This document shows positions 1-6,145 of a stretch of DNA of 6,145 bases, piece after piece. Within the stretch, counting starts at the first letter, position 1, and each line of letters starts with the position of its first letter. Under the pieces are notes generated by a model that saw only the letters and a program-made list of their open reading frames with translations, was not told the origin of the DNA and ran no database searches. The stretch is from Nitrospira sp. (GTDB taxonomy: Bacteria > Nitrospirota > Nitrospiria > Nitrospirales > Nitrospiraceae). Made by a program: the position numbers and the translations under genes. Location of the stretch: NCBI GenBank assembly GCA_015904075.1, contig JABMDH010000018.1, forward strand, positions 18,340 through 24,484. The letters are read 5' to 3'.

Positions 1-1206
1 GGTCGAGACAATGACGACCGGAACCGTGAGCAGGGCCAGCGTCAACGAGGCCCAGAGAATTCCGCCGGTCCCGAATGTCGGCGTCGGAAGCCGCTCCGGG
101 AAAAACAACGTATCGAGAGTTCCACCAATCGCATAAATAAAAAACCCCAACCCGAAGACACCAAATACGATGGAGGGTACGCCGGCGAGATTATTGACAG
201 CAATTCTTACCAGGCGAACCATCGCCCCTTGCCGGGCATATTCACGAAGATACAGCGCGGCAAGCACGCCGAATGGAACAACCGCGAGACTCATGACGAT
301 GACCATCAGTACGGTCCCAAAAATGGCCGGGAAAATGCCGCCCTCGGTATTGGCTTCTCGCGGCTCAGTACTGAGGGCCGCCCACACGTTCACAAGATAG
401 ATCCAGCTTTTCTGCCACACACCCATTTCGTTTGGACGCAAGGCGCGAACGATCTGCCCGACCGCGATCTGCTTTTCCCGCCCATTCGCATCCACCATGA
501 CGACGGAGTATTCATCGAATCGCACGCGCAAGGCTTCCAATTCTGCTGTTTTTTGACGATACCGGGTTTCGGTGTCCTCAACCTGCACCTTCACTTCAGG
601 CGAAACGGGCACGGCAGGGTGCTCTATTTCGGCGGCACGGATCTTCAGCCTCAACCGCTCGATATCCGCATTGATAGCGCCGATCTCGAATTGCTCGATC
701 TGCTTGATCTGCCTATGGAGATCGTCCGCGCTGCTGATTAATGGCCCCAACGCCGTCCAGCCTGCTTCATTCCCTTCCGCCAGGAGCTTCTCCCCGCTAT
801 AGACCGCTTGAATCCTGGCATACATGTTGCCCCATTCACGACGCTCCAATAAAACAACATCGGCCGGGGAGGCCTGCGACACAATTTGATCGTCGTTGAC
901 CCATTTGAAATCGAGCCCGGACAAGTCGCGATTGCCAATCTTGACTCGAACACGGCCTTTCCCTTCAGGCCGATCCGGTGTGATCGAACGTGGAATGACT
1001 TCGCGGCCCGCCAACTGCCCCATGACATGCTGCCCGTCTTTGAGGGTGAGATCGACGATGTCTGAAACCCAAAAGTACCCCAACCCGTTGATCATGATCA
1101 GCAGCAACACCCCAAACACCATGAGCAGCGACAACGATACGCCGGCGGCACAGCCCCAAATGAAGACATTCCCGGTCGCGAGCATCTGTTTGAATGGAGT
1201 ACGCAT
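1..1206 (-). CDS. pstA: Phosphate ABC transporter permease PstA, long form (3' end beyond window)
   Basis: Inner-membrane permease subunit of the PstSCAB phosphate importer; pairs with PstC to form the channel. The frame is open for 402 codons from ATG at 1206 to the left edge with no stop, so the C-terminus is missing. Translation begins [16 protein letters not shown] first membrane helix lies at about residues 12-40, followed by GLGYFW (41-46). A large extracytoplasmic region follows (about 45-285), with charged heptad-like stretches at about 160-198 and 205-235 that look like a coiled coil. The permease core then starts: helices at about 291-320, 335-361 and 381-402, with the PstA hallmark NNLAGVPSIVFG at 338-349. 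The EAA loop would lie past the edge. The start overlaps the pstC stop as TGATG (one shared base), implying translational coupling. The N-terminal insert resembles the DUF3333-type extension I recall from Pseudomonas/Vibrio-type PstA; that assignment is from memory. Confidence 0.93.
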   Translation of the reverse strand, partial: MRTPFKQMLATGNVFIWGCAAGVSLSLLMVFGVLLLIMINGLGYFWVSDIVDLTLKDGQHVMGQLAGREVIPRSITPDRPEGKGRVRVKIGNRDLSGLDFKWVNDDQIVSQASPADVVLLERREWGNMYARIQAVYSGEKLLAEGNEAGWTALGPLISSADDLHRQIKQIEQFEIGAINADIERLRLKIRAAEIEHPAVPVSPEVKVQVEDTETRYRQKTAELEALRVRFDEYSVVMVDANGREKQIAVGQIVRALRPNEMGVWQKSWIYLVNVWAALSTEPREANTEGGIFPAIFGTVLMVIVMSLAVVPFGVLAALYLREYARQGAMVRLVRIAVNNLAGVPSIVFGVFGLGFFIYAIGGTLDTLFFPERLPTPTFGTGGILWASLTLALLTVPVVIVST

Positions 1207-3563
1207 CAATACTGGCTATATTTTGTGCGCAACCGTTGCCGGATCATTTCTGCAACGGTATTGATCAGAAATGTAAATGCGAATAACACCAACGCCGCCA
1301 AAAACAGAGTGCGGTACAGGGTGCCGCCATGAGGAGCCTCCGGGATTTCCACGGCGATATTGGCTGAGAGCGTACGAAAACCGTTAAACACACTCCATTC
1401 CATGATCGGAGTATTTCCCGTGGCCATGAGCACGATCATGGTTTCACCGATCGCCCGACCGAACCCGATCATCAAGGCAGAAAAGATTCCAGGGCTGGCT
1501 GAGACCAGCACCAACTTAACCAGGGTCTGCCAACGGGTGGCTCCCAGGGCAAGAGACCCGGCGATCAAATGTCGCGGGACATTGGTCAACGCCTCCTCGG
1601 AAATACTGTAAATGATCGGCACGATCGCAAAACCCATCGCGAATCCGACCACGAGGGCATTGCGCTGATCGTATCGGAGCCCCCAATGGGTCGCAAACCA
1701 GGTCTTGTAACTGCCGCCGAAGAGAAGTGACTCCATCGGCTGATTCAAGGCCAGGCAAGCCCAGACGACCCCGATGATGACAGGAATCAGGATGAACGCC
1801 TCCATCCCGGGACGCAAACGGCGCGTGACCGTTGCCGGGAGATACTGCCACAGCACCGATGTGACAATGACACCGGCTGGTACTGCTATCATCATAGCCA
1901 CCATCGCGGGAAAGATCCGTTCAAGCATCGGAGCGATCCACAAACCGGCCAGAAAACCAAGAATGACTGTGGGAAGCGCGAAGATCCGTTCAAGCATCGG
2001 AGCGATCCACAAACCGGCCAGAAAACCAAGAATGACGGTGGGGAGTGCCGCCATAATCTCGATAGTTGGCTTGATTTTGGCACGAAGATGCGGAGACATG
2101 AACATCGCGGTATAGATGGCGCCCAAGAGGGCCAGCGGCACTGCGATCAACATGGCATAGAAGGTTCCCTTAAGCGTACCGAAGATCAACGGCATAAGTC
2201 CGAACTTCGCCTCGAAATCATCAGCACCGCTGGAGGATTGCCAGACATGCTCCGGTCTGTCGTAGCCCTCGTACCACACAGGAGCGAGCAATGTTGCAAC
2301 CGTCGTCTCCGGATGGGGATTACGAATGGCATAGGTCCGCAGTTCCCCCTGATCGGAAAAAATCACCGCGCCATCGGCCTTGGGAGAAAACGCAAGAGCA
2401 TGAATTGCCTGGCCGTTGCCCGGCAATTTCAACACCGTCTGCGAAGATGTCGCGTAGTGGACAAACAGATTGCCGCGCGCGTCGCCGGTGATGAATCCCT
2501 TGTTGCGAAGCGAAGGGGAAATTCCCGTCACGGAAGCAGGATGTGAGTCCAATCGACGGGTCAGGCGAAAACGTGTCACCGGGCTTTCTTGAGCCTCACG
2601 CACCGGCATCCATATTGACACTTCCCCTGCGCCACTGCCGATCACCAGTGACCGGTCTCCTATCAAATAAGACAGCGCGGTGACTGCGGTGCCGGCCGGA
2701 GCGACCGGGATAGTTTCAGAGAGGCTGGGCGGCACGCCCTCTCGTAGCTCGTAGCGATACAGCTTCCCGCCACCCGTGCCAACCGACAGCGTTTCGCCCC
2801 GGCTGTCAAAGATGAACGATGTCACGGGCTCATTCCCGTGACTCGTGAGCACAACGGGTGAAGAGTCCGATGCCCCAGCGGTATACCAGAGATGCCCTTG
2901 GTCCGTAAGGGCCGCGGTCAGTAGCCCTTGATCCGTCGGCTGATAGGCCAGGCGAAGAATGCGCTCGGTGGCGGGGGTCACCTGCATCGGAGATCCAAGC
3001 GCCATCGTCGGCGTAATGCGGCGTTCCCCTTGATCGAAACCGGCCGTAAATTCGATCGTCACCGGAATTAGGCGACCATCACTCGTTGCAAAAGCGAATC
3101 GATGCCCGCTCCCCGCGGCACGAGCGATGGACACGACATGCACATCGGCGAGACCTGCTGAAAGTTCCACGGCGATAGGCGCGCCGGATTGCGCATTAAA
3201 AAAACGAATCTGCCGTTGCGCCCCTCCACGAAGCAGATAGATGATCTCTTGATATTCATCCAACCCGACTAGGCTGGCTTGCGAAAACTCCCCTCGATCT
3301 GGATTGCCGGGAAAGTACTCGCTCTGCGCCCCGTGAGGAGAAAGAAACAGCGGAACCACTTCTTTGACCAAAAACACGAACATGCCGATGATGCTCAGGA
3401 TAACTGCAGTCCCACCCAGCGTGACGATGATTTTGGCGAGCCGATCCAAGGCTCGACGTCGCATGGCACTTGTCGAGCGTTTCAACGGCAACTGGGGGGG
3501 CGTATTGTCATATGCCCCCCCAGAGGGAGAGAGACCCGGAACGTGATCAGAGTCGCTATTCAA
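1206..3563 (-). CDS. pstC: Phosphate ABC transporter permease PstC, long form with periplasmic beta-propeller
   Basis: Inner-membrane permease partner of PstA; 785 codons, over twice the usual size of about 300-330. A polar Pro/Ser/Gly-rich tail (1-33) precedes [10 protein letters not shown] and the first membrane helix (about 44-67). Residues about 80-440 form an extracytoplasmic domain with seven recurring beta-hairpin units (for example [13 protein letters not shown] at 306-318 and [14 protein letters not shown] at 357-370), read as a WD40-like propeller. The permease core has hydrophobic segments at about 456-489, 499-522, 529-548, 552-573, 587-606, 634-653, 689-712 and 750-770. The EAA-type loop lies at about 656-692 (core [15 protein letters not shown]). 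Residues 506-528 are repeated exactly as 529-551, which is abnormal for the family. The start chosen is TTG at 3563, 8 bases inside pstS; it is the first start codon after an in-frame TAA and has no clear ribosome site. ATG at 3464 (residue 34) is the alternative. The identity is firm; the start is about 50:50. Confidence 0.93.
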   Translation of the reverse strand: MNSDSDHVPGLSPSGGAYDNTPPQLPLKRSTSAMRRRALDRLAKIIVTLGGTAVILSIIGMFVFLVKEVVPLFLSPHGAQSEYFPGNPDRGEFSQASLVGLDEYQEIIYLLRGGAQRQIRFFNAQSGAPIAVELSAGLADVHVVSIARAAGSGHRFAFATSDGRLIPVTIEFTAGFDQGERRITPTMALGSPMQVTPATERILRLAYQPTDQGLLTAALTDQGHLWYTAGASDSSPVVLTSHGNEPVTSFIFDSRGETLSVGTGGGKLYRYELREGVPPSLSETIPVAPAGTAVTALSYLIGDRSLVIGSGAGEVSIWMPVREAQESPVTRFRLTRRLDSHPASVTGISPSLRNKGFITGDARGNLFVHYATSSQTVLKLPGNGQAIHALAFSPKADGAVIFSDQGELRTYAIRNPHPETTVATLLAPVWYEGYDRPEHVWQSSSGADDFEAKFGLMPLIFGTLKGTFYAMLIAVPLALLGAIYTAMFMSPHLRAKIKPTIEIMAALPTVILGFLAGLWIAPMLERIFALPTVILGFLAGLWIAPMLERIFPAMVAMMIAVPAGVIVTSVLWQYLPATVTRRLRPGMEAFILIPVIIGVVWACLALNQPMESLLFGGSYKTWFATHWGLRYDQRNALVVGFAMGFAIVPIIYSISEEALTNVPRHLIAGSLALGATRWQTLVKLVLVSASPGIFSALMIGFGRAIGETMIVLMATGNTPIMEWSVFNGFRTLSANIAVEIPEAPHGGTLYRTLFLAALVLFAFTFLINTVAEMIRQRLRTKYSQY
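1911..2048 (-). repeat. 69-bp in-frame tandem duplication inside pstC
   Basis: Two adjacent 69-bp units, 1980-2048 (first in coding order) and 1911-1979, encode the same 23 residues, beginning [10 protein letters not shown] and ending MLERIF (PstC 506-528 and 529-551). The units differ at four bases, all third codon positions and all synonymous: GCA/GCG, CTC/CTT, ACC/ACA near one end and TTC/TTT at the other. Between them is an uninterrupted identical core of 56 bp (1912-1967 equals 1981-2036). Each unit is a hydrophobic membrane segment normally present once in PstC. It could be a real duplication or an assembly join between strain variants. Confidence 0.97.
3492..3523 (-). promoter_or_regulatory. 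Perfect GC hairpin after pstS, in the 5' part of pstC
   Basis: CTGGGGGGGC and GCCCCCCCAG pair perfectly over 10 bp around a 12-base loop. In the mRNA the stem begins 33 bases after the pstS stop. It lies about 40 bases into pstC if TTG is the start, or wholly between the genes if pstC starts at ATG 3464. No U-run follows, so it is not a classical intrinsic terminator. By analogy with hairpins after binding-protein genes such as malE, it may protect the pstS 3' end from exonucleases or slow ribosomes entering pstC. The structure is seen; the role is inferred. Confidence 0.6.
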
Positions 3564-4545
3564 GCTTCGGCAGTTCTTTCTCGATCGTGCTCGTGTTTAA
3601 CGGGAAAAATCCATCCTTGACCACCACTTGCTGTCCTTCTTTGCTGTAGATGAACTTGATGAACTCTTTGACGATCGGATCAAGCGGCTTATTGGGCGCC
3701 TTATTCACATACAGATAGAGATGCCGACAGAGCGGGTAGGATCCATTGTCCGCGTTCTGTTGAGTGGCCTCTTTAAATGGCATGCCCTCTTTTTCAGCAA
3801 GCGGAACGGCCCGCACGTTCGATGTGAGATACCCGATACCGCTGTAGCCGATACCGGCTTGATCTTCGCTCACACTTTGGACTACAGAAGCGGACCCTGG
3901 TTGTTCCTTGACTTCATCCTTGAAATCTCCGTTCTTGAGGGCATGTTCCTTAAAATATCCGTACGTGCCTGAGGCTGAGTTCCGGCCATAGATACTGATC
4001 GGATTGCCGCCCAATTCACCGTCCACACCGGCCTGACTCCATGACTGAATGTTTTCCTTATAGCCGACACGACGGCCCTTCGAAAAAATCGCATCGACTT
4101 GGCCCATCGTCAGTCCCTGAACGGGATTGTCCTTATTGACATAGACGGCAAGCGCGTCAATGGCAACGGGGATTGCGGTGGGTTTGTATCGAAACTTTCT
4201 TTCGAAGGCATCGATCTCGGTATTTTTCATCGTGCGAGACATCGGCCCAAGCTGCGCTGTTCCTTCGATCAAAGCCGGAGGTGCGGTACTTGACCCCTTT
4301 CCTTCGATCTGAATTTTGACATTCGGGTACTGCTTGCGAAACCCTTCGGCCCACAGCGTCATCAGATTGTTGAGTGTGTCCGAGCCAATGCTATTGAGAT
4401 TGCCGGATACACCGCTAACCTTGATGTACCCCTTCAAAGCCGGATCCAGCGTAATAGGGACATCGGCATGGGCTGATGGGAGTCCCGAAGCAAGAACGCC
4501 GAGTAAAAAGAATCCTGCCTTCATGTCGTGCATCACAGGGATCAT
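3556..4545 (-). CDS. pstS: Periplasmic phosphate-binding protein PstS
   Basis: High-affinity substrate-binding subunit of the Pst importer; captures phosphate outside the inner membrane and hands it to PstC-PstA. 329 codons, normal for the family. A Sec-type signal peptide is visible: n-region MIPVMHDMK, hydrophobic stretch about 10-22 and probable cleavage SAHA|DVP after residue 27. The PBP-like phosphate-binding fold follows, with phosphate-contact motifs IGSDTL (53-58), EGKGSST (81-87) and [12 protein letters not shown] (187-198); the last matches the family's Arg-x-x-Ser-Gly-Thr anion-binding loop. IGYSGIGYL (232-240) and the C-terminal [12 protein letters not shown] (294-305) are also typical. 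No lipobox Cys is seen, so it is probably a soluble periplasmic protein. ATG at 4545 is chosen for its strong ribosome site; ATGs at 4533 and 4524 are in-frame alternatives. First gene of the pst operon; its stop lies inside the proposed pstC start region. Confidence 0.96.
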   Translation of the reverse strand: MIPVMHDMKAGFFLLGVLASGLPSAHADVPITLDPALKGYIKVSGVSGNLNSIGSDTLNNLMTLWAEGFRKQYPNVKIQIEGKGSSTAPPALIEGTAQLGPMSRTMKNTEIDAFERKFRYKPTAIPVAIDALAVYVNKDNPVQGLTMGQVDAIFSKGRRVGYKENIQSWSQAGVDGELGGNPISIYGRNSASGTYGYFKEHALKNGDFKDEVKEQPGSASVVQSVSEDQAGIGYSGIGYLTSNVRAVPLAEKEGMPFKEATQQNADNGSYPLCRHLYLYVNKAPNKPLDPIVKEFIKFIYSKEGQQVVVKDGFFPLNTSTIEKELPKLE

Positions 4546-4549
4546 ACCG

Positions 4550-4558
4550 CCTCCCTCC
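4550..4558 (-). promoter_or_regulatory. Double ribosome binding site of pstS
   Basis: The mRNA reads GGAGGGAGG ending 4 bases before the ATG at 4545. It holds two overlapping GGAGG cores, spaced 8 and 4 bases from the start, the first being optimal. This strong signal decides the pstS start and contrasts with the lack of any clear ribosome site for pstC, fitting high PstS output relative to the permease. Confidence 0.75.
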
Positions 4559-4588
4559 TCTTGCTCGACTCACCTACTCCGCTAAACT

Positions 4589-4618
4589 GAGCCTGGAACC
4601 TCTGTCGGCAGATGGCTC
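4589..4618 (-). other. Possible stem-loop in the pstS leader
   Basis: On the minus strand GAGCC and GGCTC (outer arms, 5 bp) enclose a perfect small hairpin TCTG-CCGA-CAGA (4601-4612). It ends about 44 bases before the pstS ATG, in the likely 5' untranslated region. The stems are short and may be chance; no riboswitch family is recognised. Confidence 0.25.
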
Positions 4619-4793
4619 TACCTACTAAACACCTTTGCTTGAGTGTACACCCCGAATGTACCTCGCGCCGGACGAAAGGTCTATGCCGCTTTGGAGGTGT
4701 AACCCTATTTGGATGGAGGAAGAAAGATCTCTCGAAACCTAGAGCAAGATCACAGATAACTCATTGATACCATGACATAAATTGAATTCGTCC

Positions 4794-4870
<77 letters not shown>

Positions 4871-4879
4871 ACGTATGGT

Positions 4880-4892
4880 ACATGAATCATGT
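4880..4892. other. 13-bp perfect palindrome over the tRNA promoter -10
   Basis: ACATGAATCATGT reads the same on both strands apart from its central base. It fully covers the proposed -10 element of the tRNA-Arg promoter, where a repressor operator could act. No known operator is recognised, and a palindrome of this size can arise by chance. Confidence 0.35.
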
Positions 4893-4910
4893 TATGAGAA
4901 GGCTTGTCAA
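4882..4910 (-). promoter_or_regulatory. Probable sigma70 promoter of tRNA-Arg
   Basis: A perfect -35 hexamer TTGACA (4905-4910) is followed after 17 bases by a weak -10, ATTCAT (4882-4887, three of six consensus matches). Transcription would start about 4-6 bases before the mature tRNA 5' end at 4870, a normal short leader. It sits in the only gap between aroK and the tRNA. The -35 and spacing are persuasive; the -10 is poor. Confidence 0.5.
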
Positions 4911-4941
4911 GAATACGATCCGCTATCAAAGGCAGTACCCA

Positions 4942-4955
4942 CCGGCTACAGCCGG
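4942..4955 (-). other. Small GC hairpin spanning the aroK stop codon
   Basis: On the minus strand CCGGC-TGTA-GCCGG forms a perfect 5-bp stem with a 4-base loop that includes the aroK TAG. No U-run follows, so it is at best a weak 3'-end stabiliser rather than an intrinsic terminator. Confidence 0.3.
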
Positions 4956-5446
4956 GCAAGAATTTCGTCTGCAATCTGCGCGATCGGCCACCCATCGGTT
5001 GTAATGACATGATCAGCCGCAGCCTCATATTTCGGGGTTCGCTCACGCAAAACATCCTGCACTTCGTCGAGGAACGACTTGGTTCCCGTCAGTGAAGGAC
5101 GTTGCGTATCTCGTCCGATGCGTTTCATGATTGTTTCCACCGAGGCCGTCAGCCAAAAAATGGTGCCTGCAGTTTTCAGCCTGTCGACATTTTCCGGTCG
5201 AAGGATTGCACCTCCCCCTGTATCAATAACCAGTCCATCCTCATGCGCCATATCCCGGCAAACCTGAGATTCAAGATCACGAAAATAGTCCCACCCATGC
5301 TGCGCGACAATCTCAGGAATGCTCTGACCGGCTCGCTTCACAATCTCCGCATCCGTCGAGACCATGGTTCGGCCAAGGCGCGAGGCCACCATCTTCCCTA
5401 CGGTACTCTTCCCGGTCCCACGATACCCGATGAGCACGACGTTCAT
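4946..5446 (-). CDS. aroK: Shikimate kinase
   Basis: Cytoplasmic enzyme that phosphorylates shikimate with ATP to shikimate 3-phosphate, the fifth step towards chorismate and the aromatic amino acids. 166 codons, the normal length. The P-loop NTPase fold is clear: Walker A GYRGTGKST at 7-15; Asp32 in STDAEI for Mg/shikimate; Arg56 in YFRDLES, matching the family's shikimate-binding Arg; GGG at 77-79 after IDT (shikimate-binding Walker B region); Arg116 in QRPSL (lid); and Arg136 in RERTPKY. All expected catalytic residues are present. The ATG at 5446 overlaps the aroE stop as ATGA, with a GGAG about 11 bases upstream, so translation is probably coupled to aroE. It could be named aroK or aroL; the function is the same. 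Confidence 0.96.
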   Translation of the reverse strand: MNVVLIGYRGTGKSTVGKMVASRLGRTMVSTDAEIVKRAGQSIPEIVAQHGWDYFRDLESQVCRDMAHEDGLVIDTGGGAILRPENVDRLKTAGTIFWLTASVETIMKRIGRDTQRPSLTGTKSFLDEVQDVLRERTPKYEAAADHVITTDGWPIAQIADEILARL

Positions 5447-6145
5447 TGGAAGCGAGACTCCAGCACAGCACGCATCACGTCAACCGGAGCGGGCCTGTTC
5501 GTCCATAGTTCAAACTGGGTCACCGCCTGGTTGAGAAACATTTCGAGGCCAGGAATCGTTTTGCACCCGGCACCCTTGGCTTCCATGAGCAATCGCGTGG
5601 CCCTCGGATTGTAGACAATGTCCATAACCGCAAGGTCTGGATGAAACAGCGAGGCCGGCACGCAGGTCGCATCGACCTTTGGAGACATGCCGACAGGGGT
5701 GCAGTGAATCAGGATCTGCGCGTCAGGTACCGTCCGGCCAAGAGTGCTGTCGTCGAGAAACGCATCCTCAATGGCCACATTCGACTTGGACCGGAGCTCG
5801 CCTGCCAATGCCGTACGTTCTTTCTCATCGACTCCGAGCAGGGTCAACTTCTCTGCTCCGGAATCCGCCGCCAGGGCGAACGCGATTGCCCGCGCGGCAC
5901 CTCCTGATCCCAGCATGACGATACGCCGGCCCGTGAGCGTGACCCCGCCCTCACGCAACGCCCGCAAGGCACCCGTGGCGTCGGTATTGTAGCCGATCAG
6001 CCGACCGTTCTCAGCCACGATAGTATTGATCGCCCCGATGCGTTGCGCCGTTGGTTCCAGATCATCCAGAAACGGGACCGCAGATACCTTGTGCGGGATA
6101 GTCACACTGGCACCGCGAAAGTTCCCCAACGCGCGGAGGCCCTGG
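5443..6145 (-). CDS. aroE: Shikimate dehydrogenase (5' end beyond window)
   Basis: NADPH-dependent reduction of 3-dehydroshikimate to shikimate, the step just before AroK. 233 codons plus stop are visible; the frame stays open to the right edge, so about 45 N-terminal residues are missing by comparison with family length. The visible part begins QGLRALGNFRGASV. Numbering from there: catalytic Lys19 in SVTIPHK, catalytic Asp55 in GYNTDATG, NADP-binding Gly-rich loop GSGGAARA at 79-86, and Gln206 in FLNQAV, matching the conserved C-terminal substrate-binding Gln. NPRATRLL further supports the family. A TTG at 6129 is internal, since homology to the AroE substrate domain continues upstream of it. 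Upstream partner of aroK in a tight operon. Confidence 0.96.
   Translation of the reverse strand, partial: QGLRALGNFRGASVTIPHKVSAVPFLDDLEPTAQRIGAINTIVAENGRLIGYNTDATGALRALREGGVTLTGRRIVMLGSGGAARAIAFALAADSGAEKLTLLGVDEKERTALAGELRSKSNVAIEDAFLDDSTLGRTVPDAQILIHCTPVGMSPKVDATCVPASLFHPDLAVMDIVYNPRATRLLMEAKGAGCKTIPGLEMFLNQAVTQFELWTNRPAPVDVMRAVLESRFQ

Larger units (their letters stand above)
4546..4793 (-). promoter_or_regulatory. Non-coding pst upstream region and pstS leader
   Basis: About 250 bases between the tRNA-Arg 3' end and pstS hold no gene I can support. The pst promoter should be here, since the operon starts here and the upstream gene is a tRNA. I see no good -35/-10 pair and no complete Pho box. 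Pho-box-like half-sites occur at 4772-4778 (ATGTCAT on the minus strand) and 4749-4755 (CTGTGAT), but without the 11-base repeat spacing. An 8-bp palindrome GTGTACAC lies at 4643-4650 with another TGTA at 4657-4660. No intrinsic terminator for the tRNA is evident. Confidence 0.5.

Noticed and set aside
229..741. 170-codon open frame on the plus strand
   Set aside because: It runs antisense to the well-supported pstA frame and its translation has no recognisable domain; it is a shadow of a GC-rich gene.
1911..2048. Mobile element or attachment-site duplication in pstC
   Set aside because: The unit is entirely pstC coding sequence in frame, with no foreign insert between the copies and no flanking integrase or inverted repeats.
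2088..2546. 152-codon open frame on the plus strand
   Set aside because: Antisense to pstC, with no family resemblance and no ribosome site; pstC reads through cleanly.
3492..3523. Intrinsic terminator after pstS
   Set aside because: The stem is strong but is followed by TTGCCG with no U-run, and it lies in or just before pstC, which must be transcribed.
4749..4778. Pho box built from ATGTCAT (4772-4778) and CTGTGAT (4749-4755) on the minus strand
   Set aside because: The half-sites start 23 bases apart rather than 11, and no direct repeat sits at the proper spacing after ATGTCAT.
5102..5614. 170-codon plus-strand open frame crossing aroK and aroE
   Set aside because: It crosses two convincing minus-strand enzymes whose catalytic motifs are intact.
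5443..6129. aroE starting at TTG 6129
   Set aside because: The frame is open to the window edge and the AroE-typical GLRAL residues lie upstream, so the true start is outside the window.

Overview
All genes in this window lie on the minus strand, so transcription runs from the right edge to the left. The content is chromosomal housekeeping: the end of a shikimate-pathway gene pair (aroE, aroK), one tRNA-Arg, and the start of a high-affinity phosphate import operon (pstS, pstC, pstA). PstS has an N-terminal signal peptide and the permeases have large extracytoplasmic domains, so this is a free-living bacterium with a secretory envelope, probably diderm. Base composition is moderately GC-rich. 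The long-form Pst permeases resemble those I recall from Pseudomonas and Vibrio-type proteobacteria and possibly Nitrospira-like bacteria. I cannot fix the taxon from the sequence alone, and any genus name would be a guess. There are no transposases, CRISPR arrays or phage genes.

Right part (4946-6145): aroE runs off the right edge and lacks its N-terminus. It overlaps aroK by 4 bases (ATGA), a standard translationally coupled pair. Middle (4546-4945): a short gap with a plausible sigma70 promoter, then tRNA-Arg(UCG) with an encoded CCA, then about 250 bases of non-coding DNA that must hold the pst control region and the pstS leader. I found no convincing full Pho box there. Left part (1-4545): pstS (periplasmic phosphate-binding protein), pstC (permease, 785 codons) and pstA (permease, first 402 codons, cut by the left edge). 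Junctions are tight: pstS and pstC overlap by 8 bases if pstC starts at TTG, and pstC and pstA share one base (TGATG). The ATPase gene pstB and possibly phoU would be expected just beyond the left edge.

How they work together: PstS captures phosphate outside the inner membrane and delivers it to the PstC-PstA channel, which PstB drives with ATP. Both permeases here have a large domain inserted between the first membrane helix and the ABC permease core. In PstC it looks like a seven-bladed WD40-type beta-propeller, and in PstA it contains a coiled coil.

The main oddity is inside pstC. A 69-bp in-frame tandem duplication repeats a whole 23-residue membrane segment in the permease core. It adds one hydrophobic segment before the EAA loop that must contact PstB. 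The two copies share a 56-bp identical core flanked only by synonymous differences, so the duplication is either real with both copies conserved or a strain-mixing assembly artefact. A second point is a perfect 10-bp GC hairpin just after the pstS stop codon, well placed to set the pstS to pstC expression ratio.
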